A stretch of 64,000 nt of DNA, taken from positions 3,576,001 through 3,640,000 of the forward strand of contig NZ_JAIVFP010000001.1 of assembly GCF_022760755.1 (NCBI RefSeq). The letters run 5' to 3'. Under the pieces are notes generated by a model. The model searched no databases. It was given only the letters and a program-made list of their open reading frames with translations, and was not told the origin of the DNA. The DNA is from Candidatus Rhodoblastus alkanivorans (GTDB taxonomy: Bacteria > Pseudomonadota > Alphaproteobacteria > Rhizobiales > Beijerinckiaceae). Below are positions 1 through 7,515 of the stretch, in pieces. The translations under genes and the position numbers were made by a program. The number at the start of each line of letters is the position of its first letter. Positions within the stretch are counted from its first letter, which is position 1.

Positions 1-223
1 CCGAGATATCGCCGTTGAACTGGCGGCCGACATCGACGAGACTTGCCGGGTTGACCGCGATGGAGAGAGCGGTTGCGGGATTGGCGGAACCTGCGCCGGC
101 AAGCGATTGCTGGCGCGCGCTTTCACCTTCAACGAAATAGCCCTCGGTCGCGTGGGCGGCGGTCGCCGCTGTCAAGACCAGGGCGGCCAGATTCGCGCCC
201 ACCAGATTTCGCCATTTCCGCAT
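1..223 (-). CDS. FadL/OmpP1-family outer membrane porin, N-terminal part only
   Basis: The reading frame enters from the left edge, so only the first 74 residues are visible. An ATG at 223 follows a GGGGAG ribosome site. It opens a signal peptide (charged MRKWRN start, Ala/Leu core, AHA cleavage region). The mature start TEGYFVEG, then the SLAGAGSANP and VNPASL motifs, are typical of the plugged N terminus of FadL/OmpP1 channels. In this family the N terminus blocks a 14-strand barrel that imports hydrophobic molecules such as fatty acids or aromatics. The substrate cannot be told from this fragment. Confidence 0.75.
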   Translation of the reverse strand, partial: MRKWRNLVGANLAALVLTAATAAHATEGYFVEGESARQQSLAGAGSANPATALSIAVNPASLVDVGRQFNGDIS

Positions 224-516
224 ATTTCTCCCCCACTTGAAACGTCGACGTGATTTTTCGAATCGCCGAGCTTGGTCCGCTGCTATCTTGAGCGTTACGT
301 TTGTCAGATCATAACATTTGAATGGGTTGAAGAATGTCGCGTTTTTGCAACACATCGTTATATTCGGGCGACATTTGCCTCCCGTAGACGCCGGACACAG
401 CTGAATTCCACGCGCCTACGCAAAAAATCAAACGGCGACGAAGACTTGACCGCATCGTCGGCCGGAATATATTCAGCTTTATAAATATATTAAAAACGCT
501 TCGGGGAGCGGAACGC

Positions 517-1317
517 TTGCACCTATCCTATCTCGACGGCGCCGCCCTCCTTTCCGGCGTGATCGTCGGTTTCGTCCTTGGTCTCATCGGCGGCGGCGGC
601 TCGGTCTTCGCCACGCCCCTGCTTTATTATTTCGTGGGCGTCGCCAATCCGCATGTCGCGATCGGCACGGGCGCCGCCGCCGTGGCGGTGAACGCCTTGG
701 CCAATCTCCTCGGCCACGCCCGCGCCGGCCGCGTCAAATGGGCGTGCGCCGCCATTTTCGCGGCGGCCGGCTCGGGCGGCGCGATCATCGGATCCTCGCT
801 CGGCAAGATCGTCGACGGCCAGAAGCTGCTCCTGCTGTTCGGCGTGGTGATGCTGGTGGTCGCGGCGCAGATGGCGATCAAGCGCCCGCCGCCGCAGGGG
901 CACGATTTTCGCCTGACCCGGGAGAACGCCGGCAAGACCGTGCCCGCCCTCGTGCTGATCGGGCTGGTGGTCGGGGTCCTGTCAGGCTTTTTCGGCATCG
1001 GCGGGGGCTTCCTGGTGGTGCCCGGCATTCTCGCCGCGACCGGCATGCCGATGATCGCGGCGATCGGCTCGTCGCTGGTCTCGGTGACCGCTTTCGGAGC
1101 CGCGACCGCCGCCAATTACGCCTGGTCCGGCCTGGTGGACTGGCCGGTCACCGCCTTTCTCGTGGCAGGCGGCGTCGTCGGCGGCGTGTTCGGAGGAAGG
1201 CTTGCGGGCGTCCTCGCCGCCCGCAGGCAGCTGCTCACGCAGGTCTTCGCCGCCCTCGTCGCGGCGGTTGGAATTTATGTCATCTATCGGGGCGTTCTGG
1301 TGCTGATGAAGCCGTGA
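517..1317 (+). CDS. TauE/SafE family permease (probable sulfite or organosulfonate exporter)
   Basis: This is a 266-residue inner membrane protein, the usual length for TauE/SafE. The start is a TTG at 517 with GGGGAG seven bases upstream. The family's internal duplication is visible: a Gly-rich GLIGGGGS motif at residues 22-29 and a second copy, GFFGIGGGF, at 157-165. Each lies in a run of hydrophobic segments. Known members export sulfite, sulfoacetate or related anions. Siroheme synthase, whose product serves sulfite reductase, is encoded two genes downstream on the same strand. A link to sulfur metabolism is therefore plausible but inferred. Confidence 0.85.
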   Translation: MHLSYLDGAALLSGVIVGFVLGLIGGGGSVFATPLLYYFVGVANPHVAIGTGAAAVAVNALANLLGHARAGRVKWACAAIFAAAGSGGAIIGSSLGKIVDGQKLLLLFGVVMLVVAAQMAIKRPPPQGHDFRLTRENAGKTVPALVLIGLVVGVLSGFFGIGGGFLVVPGILAATGMPMIAAIGSSLVSVTAFGAATAANYAWSGLVDWPVTAFLVAGGVVGGVFGGRLAGVLAARRQLLTQVFAALVAAVGIYVIYRGVLVLMKP

Positions 1318-1387
1318 CGCCCCGCCAAGTTCGCTAATATCCAAGATCGCTTATATCATAAAGCAAACCATCAAGGGGAATTCCGAC

Positions 1388-2389
1388 ATGCTCCAGACGC
1401 CCCATCCCTTCGCCCGCTTCATCGCGATCCTCGGGCGCGGCAGGAATCTTTCGCGCGCGCTCACCGTCGAGGAGGCGGAAGAGGCGATGACCATGATCCT
1501 CGCCGGCGACGTCCTGCCCGAACAGCTCGGCGCCTTTCTCATGCTGCTGCGCATAAAGGAGGAAAGCCCGAGCGAACTCGCGGGCTTCGTCAAAGCCGTG
1601 CGCAAGACCCTGCCCGCGCCCGAGCCCGGGCTCGTCGCGGTCGACTGGTCGTCCTACGCCGGCAAGAAGCGCCAGCTGCTCTGGTTCCTGCTCGCGGCGC
1701 TCTCCCTGGTGCAGGCCGGCCATTCCGTCTTCATGCACGGCTTCGACGGCCACACCCCCGGCCGGCTCTATACCGGCGAGGTTCTCACCGAGCTCGGCCT
1801 CGCGGTCGCGCCTGATTTCCCGACCGCGACCCGCGCGCTGCGCCAGAGCGGCTTCGCCTATATGGATCTTTCCGCGATCTCCGCGCCGCTCGCCCGCATG
1901 ATGGGCTTCAAGCCGATCCTCGGCCTGCGCTCGCCGATCCATACGCTCGCGCGGATGATCAATCCCTTCGGCGCGCCGGTTCTGCCGCAGGGCATTTTCC
2001 ACCCCAATTACATGACCACCCATCGCGACGCCGCGCTGCTGCTCGGCGAGGACAATATGGTGGTGTTCCGCGGCGAGGGCGGCGAGATCGAGCGCCGTCC
2101 CGGCAAGCCCTGCGAAACTCTCGGCGTGCGCGACGGCGTCGCTTTCGAAGAGCGCTGGCCGCCAATAATGGAGGAGCCGCGTCAGCTCCCGGACGAGGCG
2201 ATGGACGTTTCCCGCCTGCTCAGCGTTTGGCGCGGCGATGCGCATGACGCTTACGCCGAGGCCGCCGTCACCGGGACATTGGCGCTGATCCTGCGCGCCA
2301 TGAAACTCGCGACAGACATGGAAAGCGCGCAGAGCCGCGCCGAGGCCATGTGGCGCGGCCGGGACCCCGGCCGCCTTTTGGCCGCCTGA
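1388..2389 (+). CDS. TrpD2/YbiB-like phosphoribosyltransferase-fold protein
   Basis: The 333-residue product looks like the anthranilate phosphoribosyltransferase (TrpD) superfamily. It has the N-terminal helical domain (SRALTVEEAEEAMTMIL, LGAFLMLLRIKEES) and the central alpha/beta domain (VFMHGFDGHTPGR). The Gly-rich phosphoribosyl-pyrophosphate loop of true TrpD is replaced by VDWSSYAGKKR. This is as in the YbiB/TrpD2 branch, which is not a tryptophan enzyme and has been described as a nucleic-acid-binding dimer. The gene ends 13 bases before cysG, so the two are almost certainly co-transcribed. A function in siroheme formation has not been shown. Confidence 0.8.
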   Translation: MLQTPHPFARFIAILGRGRNLSRALTVEEAEEAMTMILAGDVLPEQLGAFLMLLRIKEESPSELAGFVKAVRKTLPAPEPGLVAVDWSSYAGKKRQLLWFLLAALSLVQAGHSVFMHGFDGHTPGRLYTGEVLTELGLAVAPDFPTATRALRQSGFAYMDLSAISAPLARMMGFKPILGLRSPIHTLARMINPFGAPVLPQGIFHPNYMTTHRDAALLLGEDNMVVFRGEGGEIERRPGKPCETLGVRDGVAFEERWPPIMEEPRQLPDEAMDVSRLLSVWRGDAHDAYAEAAVTGTLALILRAMKLATDMESAQSRAEAMWRGRDPGRLLAA

Positions 2390-2402
2390 GCCCGGAGCGC
2401 CA

Positions 2403-3824
2403 ATGGACCGCCTGCCCATCTTCCTCGAAGTCCGCGGCCGTAAGGTCGCCGTCGTCGGCCATGGATCGCTCGCCGCGCGCCGCGTGGACACTCTTTCGCG
2501 CGCCGGCGCCGAAGTGTGGCTTTTCGCTGCAAGTCCGAGCGACGAATTCGAATCGCTCCAAGGCGGATATCGACGCGGCGACCTCGCCGCGCCGGACGCC
2601 TTCGCCGGCTTCGCCATCGTCTATTTCGCCTATGAGCCGGACGAAGAACCTGACGAAGCCTTGATCGCCCGGGTGCGCAAAGCCGGGGCGCTGGTCAATG
2701 TCGCCGATTATCCCCGGATGAGCGATTTCATCACGCCCTCGGTGCTCGACCGCAATCCGCTGGTGGTCGCCATCTCGACCGGCGGCGACGCCCCCTTGCT
2801 CGGCCGCATGTTGAAGGCGCGGCTCGAAACCCTGATCCCGTCGAGCTATGGGCGGCTCGCGGCGCTCGCCGGCGCCGGCCGCGCGGCCCTGGCGGAAAAA
2901 CTGTCGAGTCACCAGGCGCGGCTGCGCTTCTGGGAGCGGATCTATGACGGCCCGATCGCGGAAATGGCGCTGGCCGGCGACGACGCCACCGCCAGGACCA
3001 TGCTCGACCGCGAGATCGCGTCCTGCCGTCCCGACGGCTCGGCGGCCGACGAGACGCCCAAGGGCGAGGTCTATCTGATCGGCGCCGGTCCCGGCGACCC
3101 GGACCTCCTCACCTTCCGCGCCTTCCGCCTGATGCAGAAGGCCGATGTCGTGCTCTACGACCGGCTGGTCGAGCCGGCGATCATGGACCGGGTGCGCCGC
3201 GACGCCGAGCGCATCTATGTCGGCAAGAGGCGCGACAAACACGCCGTGCCGCAGGAGGAAATCGGCGAGCTGATGGTCAGGTTGGCCAAGGAGGGCAAAA
3301 GGGTGCTGCGCCTCAAGGGCGGCGACCCCTTCATTTTCGGGCGCGGCGGCGAGGAGATCGAAAAGCTCGCCGAACACCGCATTCCGTTCCAGGTCTGCCC
3401 CGGCGTCACCGCTGCAGCGGGCTGCTCGTCCTATGCCGGGATTCCGCTCACCCATCGCGACTATGCGCAATCCTGCGTCTTCGTGACCGGCCACGGCCGC
3501 GACGGCCCGATCGAACTCGACTGGGCGGCGATCCTGCGCCCGCGCCAGACCGTCGCGATCTATATGGGCCTCGCGAATCTGGACTATCTGACCAAGGAAT
3601 TCATACGCCATGGCGCGGACCCGGCCCTGCCGATCGCGATTATCGAGAACGGCACAAGGCCCAATCAGATCACGGTGACGGGAACCATCGCCGACATCGC
3701 CGCCAAGGCGGAAGCCCATGGCCTGCGCGGCCCGACCATCATCATCGTCGGCGAGGTCGTGACCTTGCGCGACAAGCTGAACTGGTACACGCCCCATCCC
3801 GAACACGCGGAGAGCCATGCATAA
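2403..3824 (+). CDS. cysG: Siroheme synthase CysG (trifunctional)
   Basis: At 473 residues this is the full-length fusion. The N-terminal part (about 1-200) is the precorrin-2 dehydrogenase/sirohydrochlorin ferrochelatase module, with VVGHGSLAARR at the nucleotide-binding loop, VNVADYPRMSDFITPS and VAISTGGDAP. The C-terminal part (from about 222) is uroporphyrinogen-III C-methyltransferase, with YLIGAGPGDPDLLT, GGDPFIFGRGGEE and CPGVTAAAGC. Together they convert uroporphyrinogen III to siroheme, the cofactor of sulfite and nitrite reductases. The dinucleotide loop is slightly unusual (GHGSLAARR rather than GGGxVAxRK). The gene follows the TrpD2-like gene closely and is followed by a strong hairpin. 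Confidence 0.95.
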   Translation: MDRLPIFLEVRGRKVAVVGHGSLAARRVDTLSRAGAEVWLFAASPSDEFESLQGGYRRGDLAAPDAFAGFAIVYFAYEPDEEPDEALIARVRKAGALVNVADYPRMSDFITPSVLDRNPLVVAISTGGDAPLLGRMLKARLETLIPSSYGRLAALAGAGRAALAEKLSSHQARLRFWERIYDGPIAEMALAGDDATARTMLDREIASCRPDGSAADETPKGEVYLIGAGPGDPDLLTFRAFRLMQKADVVLYDRLVEPAIMDRVRRDAERIYVGKRRDKHAVPQEEIGELMVRLAKEGKRVLRLKGGDPFIFGRGGEEIEKLAEHRIPFQVCPGVTAAAGCSSYAGIPLTHRDYAQSCVFVTGHGRDGPIELDWAAILRPRQTVAIYMGLANLDYLTKEFIRHGADPALPIAIIENGTRPNQITVTGTIADIAAKAEAHGLRGPTIIIVGEVVTLRDKLNWYTPHPEHAESHA

Positions 3825-3861
3825 GCAGTCCGCGAAACCGGCTTGAAGACTTTGCGGATTT

Positions 3862-3899
3862 CGCGCCCGATCGCCGCATCCTTTTGGCGATTGGGCGCG
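3862..3899 (+). terminator. Hairpin terminator after cysG
   Basis: A 14-bp stem (3862-3875 with 3886-3899) has one mismatch and a 10-base loop. It is followed by TTATTAT. The placement between cysG and the next promoter fits a rho-independent terminator, although the T tract is interrupted. Confidence 0.6.
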
Positions 3900-3936
3900 T
3901 TATTATCCTGATATGTTCAAGCCTGAGAGGTCGATC

Positions 3937-4521
3937 ATGCTTGCCAGTCCATCCTTTTCCGCCCGCGCCGCCCTTCTTGCGGGCCTCCTGCTCAGCGCGG
4001 CGACGCCGGCGCGCGCCTTCCTGTTCTTCGATTTCGGCGACGACCAGCAAAGCGCGCGCGAGGGGCGGCCGATGGCCGCGCCCATCCCGCGCGAAGTGGT
4101 GACCTATCACGGGCGGGAAAAGCCGGGAACGATCATCGTCTCGACCGGCGAGCGCCGGCTTTATTATGTGCTCGGCGACGGCCGGGCCCTACGCTATGGC
4201 GTCGGCGTCGGGCGTCCCGGCTTCGAATGGGCCGGAGTTCATCACGTCACCAACAAGCGCGAATGGCCGGGCTGGACCCCGCCGCGGCAGATGCTCCAGC
4301 GCCGCCCCGACCTGCCGCGCCATATGGACGGCGGAATGGACAACCCGCTCGGCGCCCGCGCCATCTATATCGGCGGCACGCTCTACCGCATCCACGGCTC
4401 GAACGAGCCGGACACGATCGGACATGCGGTGTCCTCGGGCTGCATCCGCATGACCAATGGCGACGTGGTCGACCTTTACAGCCGGGTTCACGTCGGGGCG
4501 AAGGTCGTCGTCACCCGCTGA
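3937..4521 (+). CDS. L,D-transpeptidase (YkuD/ErfK family), periplasmic
   Basis: I chose the ATG at 3937, which has GAGAGG eight bases upstream and opens a good signal peptide (MLASPSFSARAALLAG...ARA). An in-frame ATG at 3913 is possible. The YkuD catalytic region is intact: RIHGSNEP with the His at about residue 153, and SSGCIRM with the nucleophilic Cys at about 169. The Arg follows in the expected place. Such enzymes form 3-3 peptidoglycan crosslinks or attach proteins to the sacculus. At 194 residues it is a minimal single-domain type without LysM. Confidence 0.9.
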   Translation: MLASPSFSARAALLAGLLLSAATPARAFLFFDFGDDQQSAREGRPMAAPIPREVVTYHGREKPGTIIVSTGERRLYYVLGDGRALRYGVGVGRPGFEWAGVHHVTNKREWPGWTPPRQMLQRRPDLPRHMDGGMDNPLGARAIYIGGTLYRIHGSNEPDTIGHAVSSGCIRMTNGDVVDLYSRVHVGAKVVVTR

Positions 4522-4526
4522 CGGCC

Positions 4527-4633
4527 TAAGCATGAATTCGTTGGCTCGCCAACGAATTCATGCTTAGATTCCTTTGAGTTGGCAGGATTTTTGTCCGAAA
4601 ACCGGCGGCCACTTTTCGGAAATCCTGCTTAGC
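4527..4633 (+). repeat. Double-palindrome dispersed repeat, copy A
   Basis: The first palindrome is a perfect 19-bp stem (4527-4545 with 4548-4566) closed by only two bases. The second (4582-4628) contains GCAGGATT/AATCCTGC and TCCGAAAA/TTTTCGGA arms. Copy B at 45,568-45,672 has the same order and much of the same sequence. A simpler relative is at 19,853-19,903. Position just after a stop codon suggests a REP-like element that may also act in termination or mRNA stability. Confidence 0.75.
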
Positions 4634-4732
4634 TCCCGCTCATTCAGTCGGCGTTCAGGCGGCCGGGCGCGTCATATCCCGGTCCGCGCCTGTTCGATGG
4701 GCGCGCGATTCGTGGCATCAGGAAGGACTTCC

Positions 4733-7240
4733 ATGCGGGTCAGGACCGAAAAGTTCAAACGCCGCCTCGCCGCCGGCGCATTTTTTGTCGGAGCGATTCT
4801 GACCGGAGCGGCCCCCGCAGGCGCGCAGCCGGCGCCGGGCGTCGCGCCCCGCATTGCTCTCGTCATCGGCGAATCGAATTACAAGGACGGCCGCCTGCCG
4901 ACCGCGGCCAATGATGCCGGCCTGATCGCCGACACTTTGCAGCGCGCCGGCTTCGACGTCACCGGCGCCGCCGACCTCGACCAGGACGGCCTGCGCAAGG
5001 CTTTGCGCGAATTCGTGGACAAGGCGGCCGCCGCCGGGCCGAACGCCATCGCCTTCGTCTATATTTCCGGGCGCGGTTTGCAATATGCCGGCGACAATTA
5101 CATCGCCCCCATCGAGGCGACGATTCCGCGCGCGGTGGACGCGCCGCTGGAGGCGGTGCGGCTGAGCGATTATCTCCAGCCGCTCGCGCAAACGCCAATG
5201 AGGGCGAAGATCGTGGTGCTCGACGCGGCCCGCATCAATTCCTTCGCCAAAAGCGGCGAGCCGCTGGCGGGGGGCCTCGCCTTGGTCGATCCGCCGCCCG
5301 GCGAGCTCTTTGCCGAGAACACCGCGCCCGGCTCGGTCGCGCCCGACGAGTCCGGCCCCTATGGCGTCTATGCCCAGGCCCTCGCCGAAGCCCTGCGACA
5401 GCCGGGCCTGCCCATCGACCAGGCATTCGACCAGACGCGACTGCGCGTCGCGGAAGCGACCAAGGGCGCGGTGATTCCGTGGGACGAATCGAAACTCTCC
5501 GCGCCGCCGGCTCTGTTCGCCCGCGCGCCGGGCGTTCCGCAGGCTGCCGCCGCCGAGAGCGTGACGCGGCTGCGGGCGCGGCCGATCCGCGATTATTCCG
5601 TGGACGACGCCTATATCGCCGCGCTCGACCGCGACACCATCCAGGCCTATCTCGACTTCCTCGCGGTCTATCCGCATTCGCCCTACGCCCCGCGCGTGCG
5701 CGCCATCGTCGCGGTGCGGCGCGAGGCGATCTTGTGGCGTCGGGCGCTTATGCGCAACACGCCCGATTCCTATTGGAGCTATCTGCGCTTTTACCCGCAC
5801 GGACCCCACGCTTATGACGCCCGCCGCCGGCTCGCGATCTTGAGCGCGCCATTCGAACCGCCGGAGGATTTTGACGTCGTCCATTTCGACGTGCCGCCGC
5901 CGCCGCCCGACGAGATCGTCATCGTCCGCCGGCCCTATTACATGTTCGAGGATCGCGACTGGGTCCCGCCGCCCCCGCCACCGGAAGGCTTCCTGCCGCC
6001 GCCGGTCATGATCGTCCACGAACCGCCGCCGCCCCCGCCTCATGCCGGCCTGCTGCCGCTGCCGCTCGTCGTCGCGCCGCTGGTCGGCGCGGCGATCGCG
6101 GGCCATATGGGCGCGTTCCACGCCCCGGCGGTGGTTCGGGCGCAGTCGCCCGGCGCGCAGAATTATTACAACCGCTTCAACCATCCGCCGGGCGGGCCGG
6201 CGCCAGGCGCGGCGGCTCCTGGCTTTCCCGCCGCGGCTCCTGGCGTTCCAGGCGCCGCTCCTGGCGTTCCAGGCGCCGCTCCTGGCGTTCCAGGCGCAGC
6301 TCCCGGCGTTCCAGGCGCAGTTCCCGGCGTTCCAGGCGCAGCTCCTGGCGTTCCAAGCGCAGTTCCTGGCGGCGGCTTCGCTCATCCCGGCGGGCCTTCG
6401 CCCCATCCCGGCGCGCCCTGGCCGCACCCCGGCGCGGGCGGCGGACCAGCGCCCACAGCCAATCATCCCGGCGCGCCGGGCGGAGCGCGGCTTCCGCATC
6501 CGGCGGGACCGATTGCGCCTGTTCCAGCGCCACATCCGGCCGGTCCCGCGCCCCATGTCGCTCCCCTGCCCGCGCCCCATGTCGCGCCCCTGCCCGCGCC
6601 CCATGTCGCGCCCCTGCCCGCGCCCCATGTTGCGCCCTTGCCCGCGCCCCATGTCGCGCCCCTGCCCGCGCCCCATGTCGCGCCCTTGCCCGCGCCCCAT
6701 GTCGCGCCCTTGCCCGCGCCCCATGTCGCGCCCTTGCCCGCGCCCCATGTCGCGCCCTTGCCCGCGCCCCATGTCGCGCCACCGCCTGCGCCCCATATCG
6801 CGCCGCGCCCCGCGCCCCATGTCGCGCCGCCGCCCGCGCCTCATGTCGCGCCACCACCGGCGCCCCATATCGCGCCGCGCCCCGCGCCTCATTTCGTGCC
6901 GCCACCCGCGCCCCATGTCGCGCCACCACCGGCGCCTCATGTCGCGCCGCCGCCTGCGCCCCATATCGCGCCGCGCCCCGCGCCCCATGTCGCGCCGCCC
7001 GCGCCCCATGTCGCGCCCCCGCCTGCGCCCCGTATTGCGCCGCGCCCCGCGCCCCATGTCGCGCCGCCGCCCGCGCCCCATGTCGCGCCGCCGCCTGCGC
7101 CTCATGTCCAGGTCCCGCATATGGCCCCGCCCATGGCCGCTCCTGGCGCCCGCCCCCATATGGAGCCGCCGCATGCCGGCGGTCCGGGGCCGCACGGACA
7201 CGGCAATTGCGGCGCGCCCGGCCAACCGCCCTGCCGTTGA
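4733..7240 (+). CDS. Secreted caspase-like (peptidase C14 fold) protein with inactivated catalytic dyad and long Pro/His repeats
   Basis: The start at 4733 has AGGAAGG seven bases upstream and begins a signal peptide (MRVRTEKFKRRLAAGAFFVG...). Translation upstream of it would run through the repeat element. Residues about 38-260 carry the caspase/metacaspase fold: RIALVIGESNY opens the first strand. The catalytic His position in SGHG reads SGRG (Arg114) and the Cys in LDACR reads LDAAR (Ala166), so proteolysis is not expected. Residues about 270-420 include two aromatic-rich tetratricopeptide-like segments (YLDFLAVYPHSPYAPRV, YWSYLRFYPHGPHAYDA). A Pro-rich tail follows with APGVPGA units and about 23 PHVAPLPA-type units, ending at residue 835. 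Probable role: periplasmic or envelope scaffold; function unknown. Confidence 0.8.
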   Translation: MRVRTEKFKRRLAAGAFFVGAILTGAAPAGAQPAPGVAPRIALVIGESNYKDGRLPTAANDAGLIADTLQRAGFDVTGAADLDQDGLRKALREFVDKAAAAGPNAIAFVYISGRGLQYAGDNYIAPIEATIPRAVDAPLEAVRLSDYLQPLAQTPMRAKIVVLDAARINSFAKSGEPLAGGLALVDPPPGELFAENTAPGSVAPDESGPYGVYAQALAEALRQPGLPIDQAFDQTRLRVAEATKGAVIPWDESKLSAPPALFARAPGVPQAAAAESVTRLRARPIRDYSVDDAYIAALDRDTIQAYLDFLAVYPHSPYAPRVRAIVAVRREAILWRRALMRNTPDSYWSYLRFYPHGPHAYDARRRLAILSAPFEPPEDFDVVHFDVPPPPPDEIVIVRRPYYMFEDRDWVPPPPPPEGFLPPPVMIVHEPPPPPPHAGLLPLPLVVAPLVGAAIAGHMGAFHAPAVVRAQSPGAQNYYNRFNHPPGGPAPGAAAPGFPAAAPGVPGAAPGVPGAAPGVPGAAPGVPGAVPGVPGAAPGVPSAVPGGGFAHPGGPSPHPGAPWPHPGAGGGPAPTANHPGAPGGARLPHPAGPIAPVPAPHPAGPAPHVAPLPAPHVAPLPAPHVAPLPAPHVAPLPAPHVAPLPAPHVAPLPAPHVAPLPAPHVAPLPAPHVAPLPAPHVAPPPAPHIAPRPAPHVAPPPAPHVAPPPAPHIAPRPAPHFVPPPAPHVAPPPAPHVAPPPAPHIAPRPAPHVAPPAPHVAPPPAPRIAPRPAPHVAPPPAPHVAPPPAPHVQVPHMAPPMAAPGARPHMEPPHAGGPGPHGHGNCGAPGQPPCR
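6228..6374 (+). repeat. 21-bp coding repeat (APGVPGA units)
   Basis: Seven or so in-frame 21-bp units with the pattern GCTCCTGGCGTTCCAGGCGCC encode a collagen-like Ala-Pro-Gly-Val-Pro-Gly stretch in the caspase-like protein. Unit-to-unit differences are few, which suggests slippage or unequal crossing-over. Confidence 0.85.
6550..7112 (+). repeat. 24-bp coding repeat (PHVAPLPA units)
   Basis: About 23 consecutive units encode eight-residue repeats. The first nine or so are nearly identical PHVAPLPA copies; the later ones alternate HVAPPPAP with HIAPRPAP. One unit lacks a codon (PHVAPPA). The His falls every eighth residue. The reverse strand is open throughout, but only because of the repeat composition. 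Confidence 0.9.
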
Positions 7241-7256
7241 AACGGCCGGTAAAATC

Positions 7257-7291
7257 GCGCCCCGGCGTTGCGAGACGCGACGCCGGGGCGC
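7257..7291 (+). terminator. GC-rich hairpin after the caspase-like gene
   Basis: A perfect 12-bp stem (7257-7268 with 7280-7291) with an 11-base loop starts 17 bases after the stop codon. No T run follows, so termination would be inefficient or factor-assisted. It also lies just beyond the stop of the small minus-strand gene at 7316-7441. Confidence 0.5.
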
Positions 7292-7315
7292 CGAAAGCTC
7301 CCAAGGAAACGAGCG

Positions 7316-7441
7316 CTAACGCGATTTTCCGGCAAAGCGCTGGTAAAGCTCCCGCGCCACGAGGTCGGAGGCGTCGTCGGTTTTCTTGCCGGGAAAATTG
7401 GTGACGAAGACGATTCCGAGCTCTTTTTCGGGGTCGATCAT
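7316..7441 (-). CDS. Small 41-residue ORF resembling the C-terminal end of a serine beta-lactamase-like hydrolase
   Basis: An ATG at 7441 sits behind GGGGAGG with six-base spacing and opens a 41-codon frame. The translation (MIDPEKELGIVFVTNFPGKK, then ASDLVARELYQRFA) looks like the last strand and helix of class C beta-lactamase/DD-peptidase-like proteins, which often read WxDPexxLxxVxLTN. The same frame has a stop about 18 codons upstream of the ATG, so no larger gene remains. It is either a remnant that kept or gained a start, or a genuine small protein. Recognition rests on a short motif only. Confidence 0.4.
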   Translation of the reverse strand: MIDPEKELGIVFVTNFPGKKTDDASDLVARELYQRFAGKSR

Positions 7442-7515
7442 CCGGTCCTCCCCAAGGTTTTGCGGTCGGCGCGCGACGCGTCGCCTCGGCCAAGGTTACG
7501 CCGCAAATCCAGGTT

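Noticed and set aside
272-484. 70-codon frame before the TauE-type gene
   Set aside because: No ribosome site, Arg-rich composition and no similarity recognised; probably promoter DNA.
2268-3818. 516-codon minus-strand frame opposite cysG
   Set aside because: cysG is unmistakable on the plus strand; the antisense frame has no recognisable features.
6550-7112. CRISPR-like array because of regular 24-bp periodicity
   Set aside because: Units are directly contiguous, in frame and encode a continuous peptide repeat; no spacers.
4718-7225. 835-codon open frame on the minus strand opposite the caspase-like gene
   Set aside because: It is a shadow of the GC-rich, repetitive coding strand. It reads as Arg-Gly-Arg-Asp-Met repeats, has no ribosome site and no domain.
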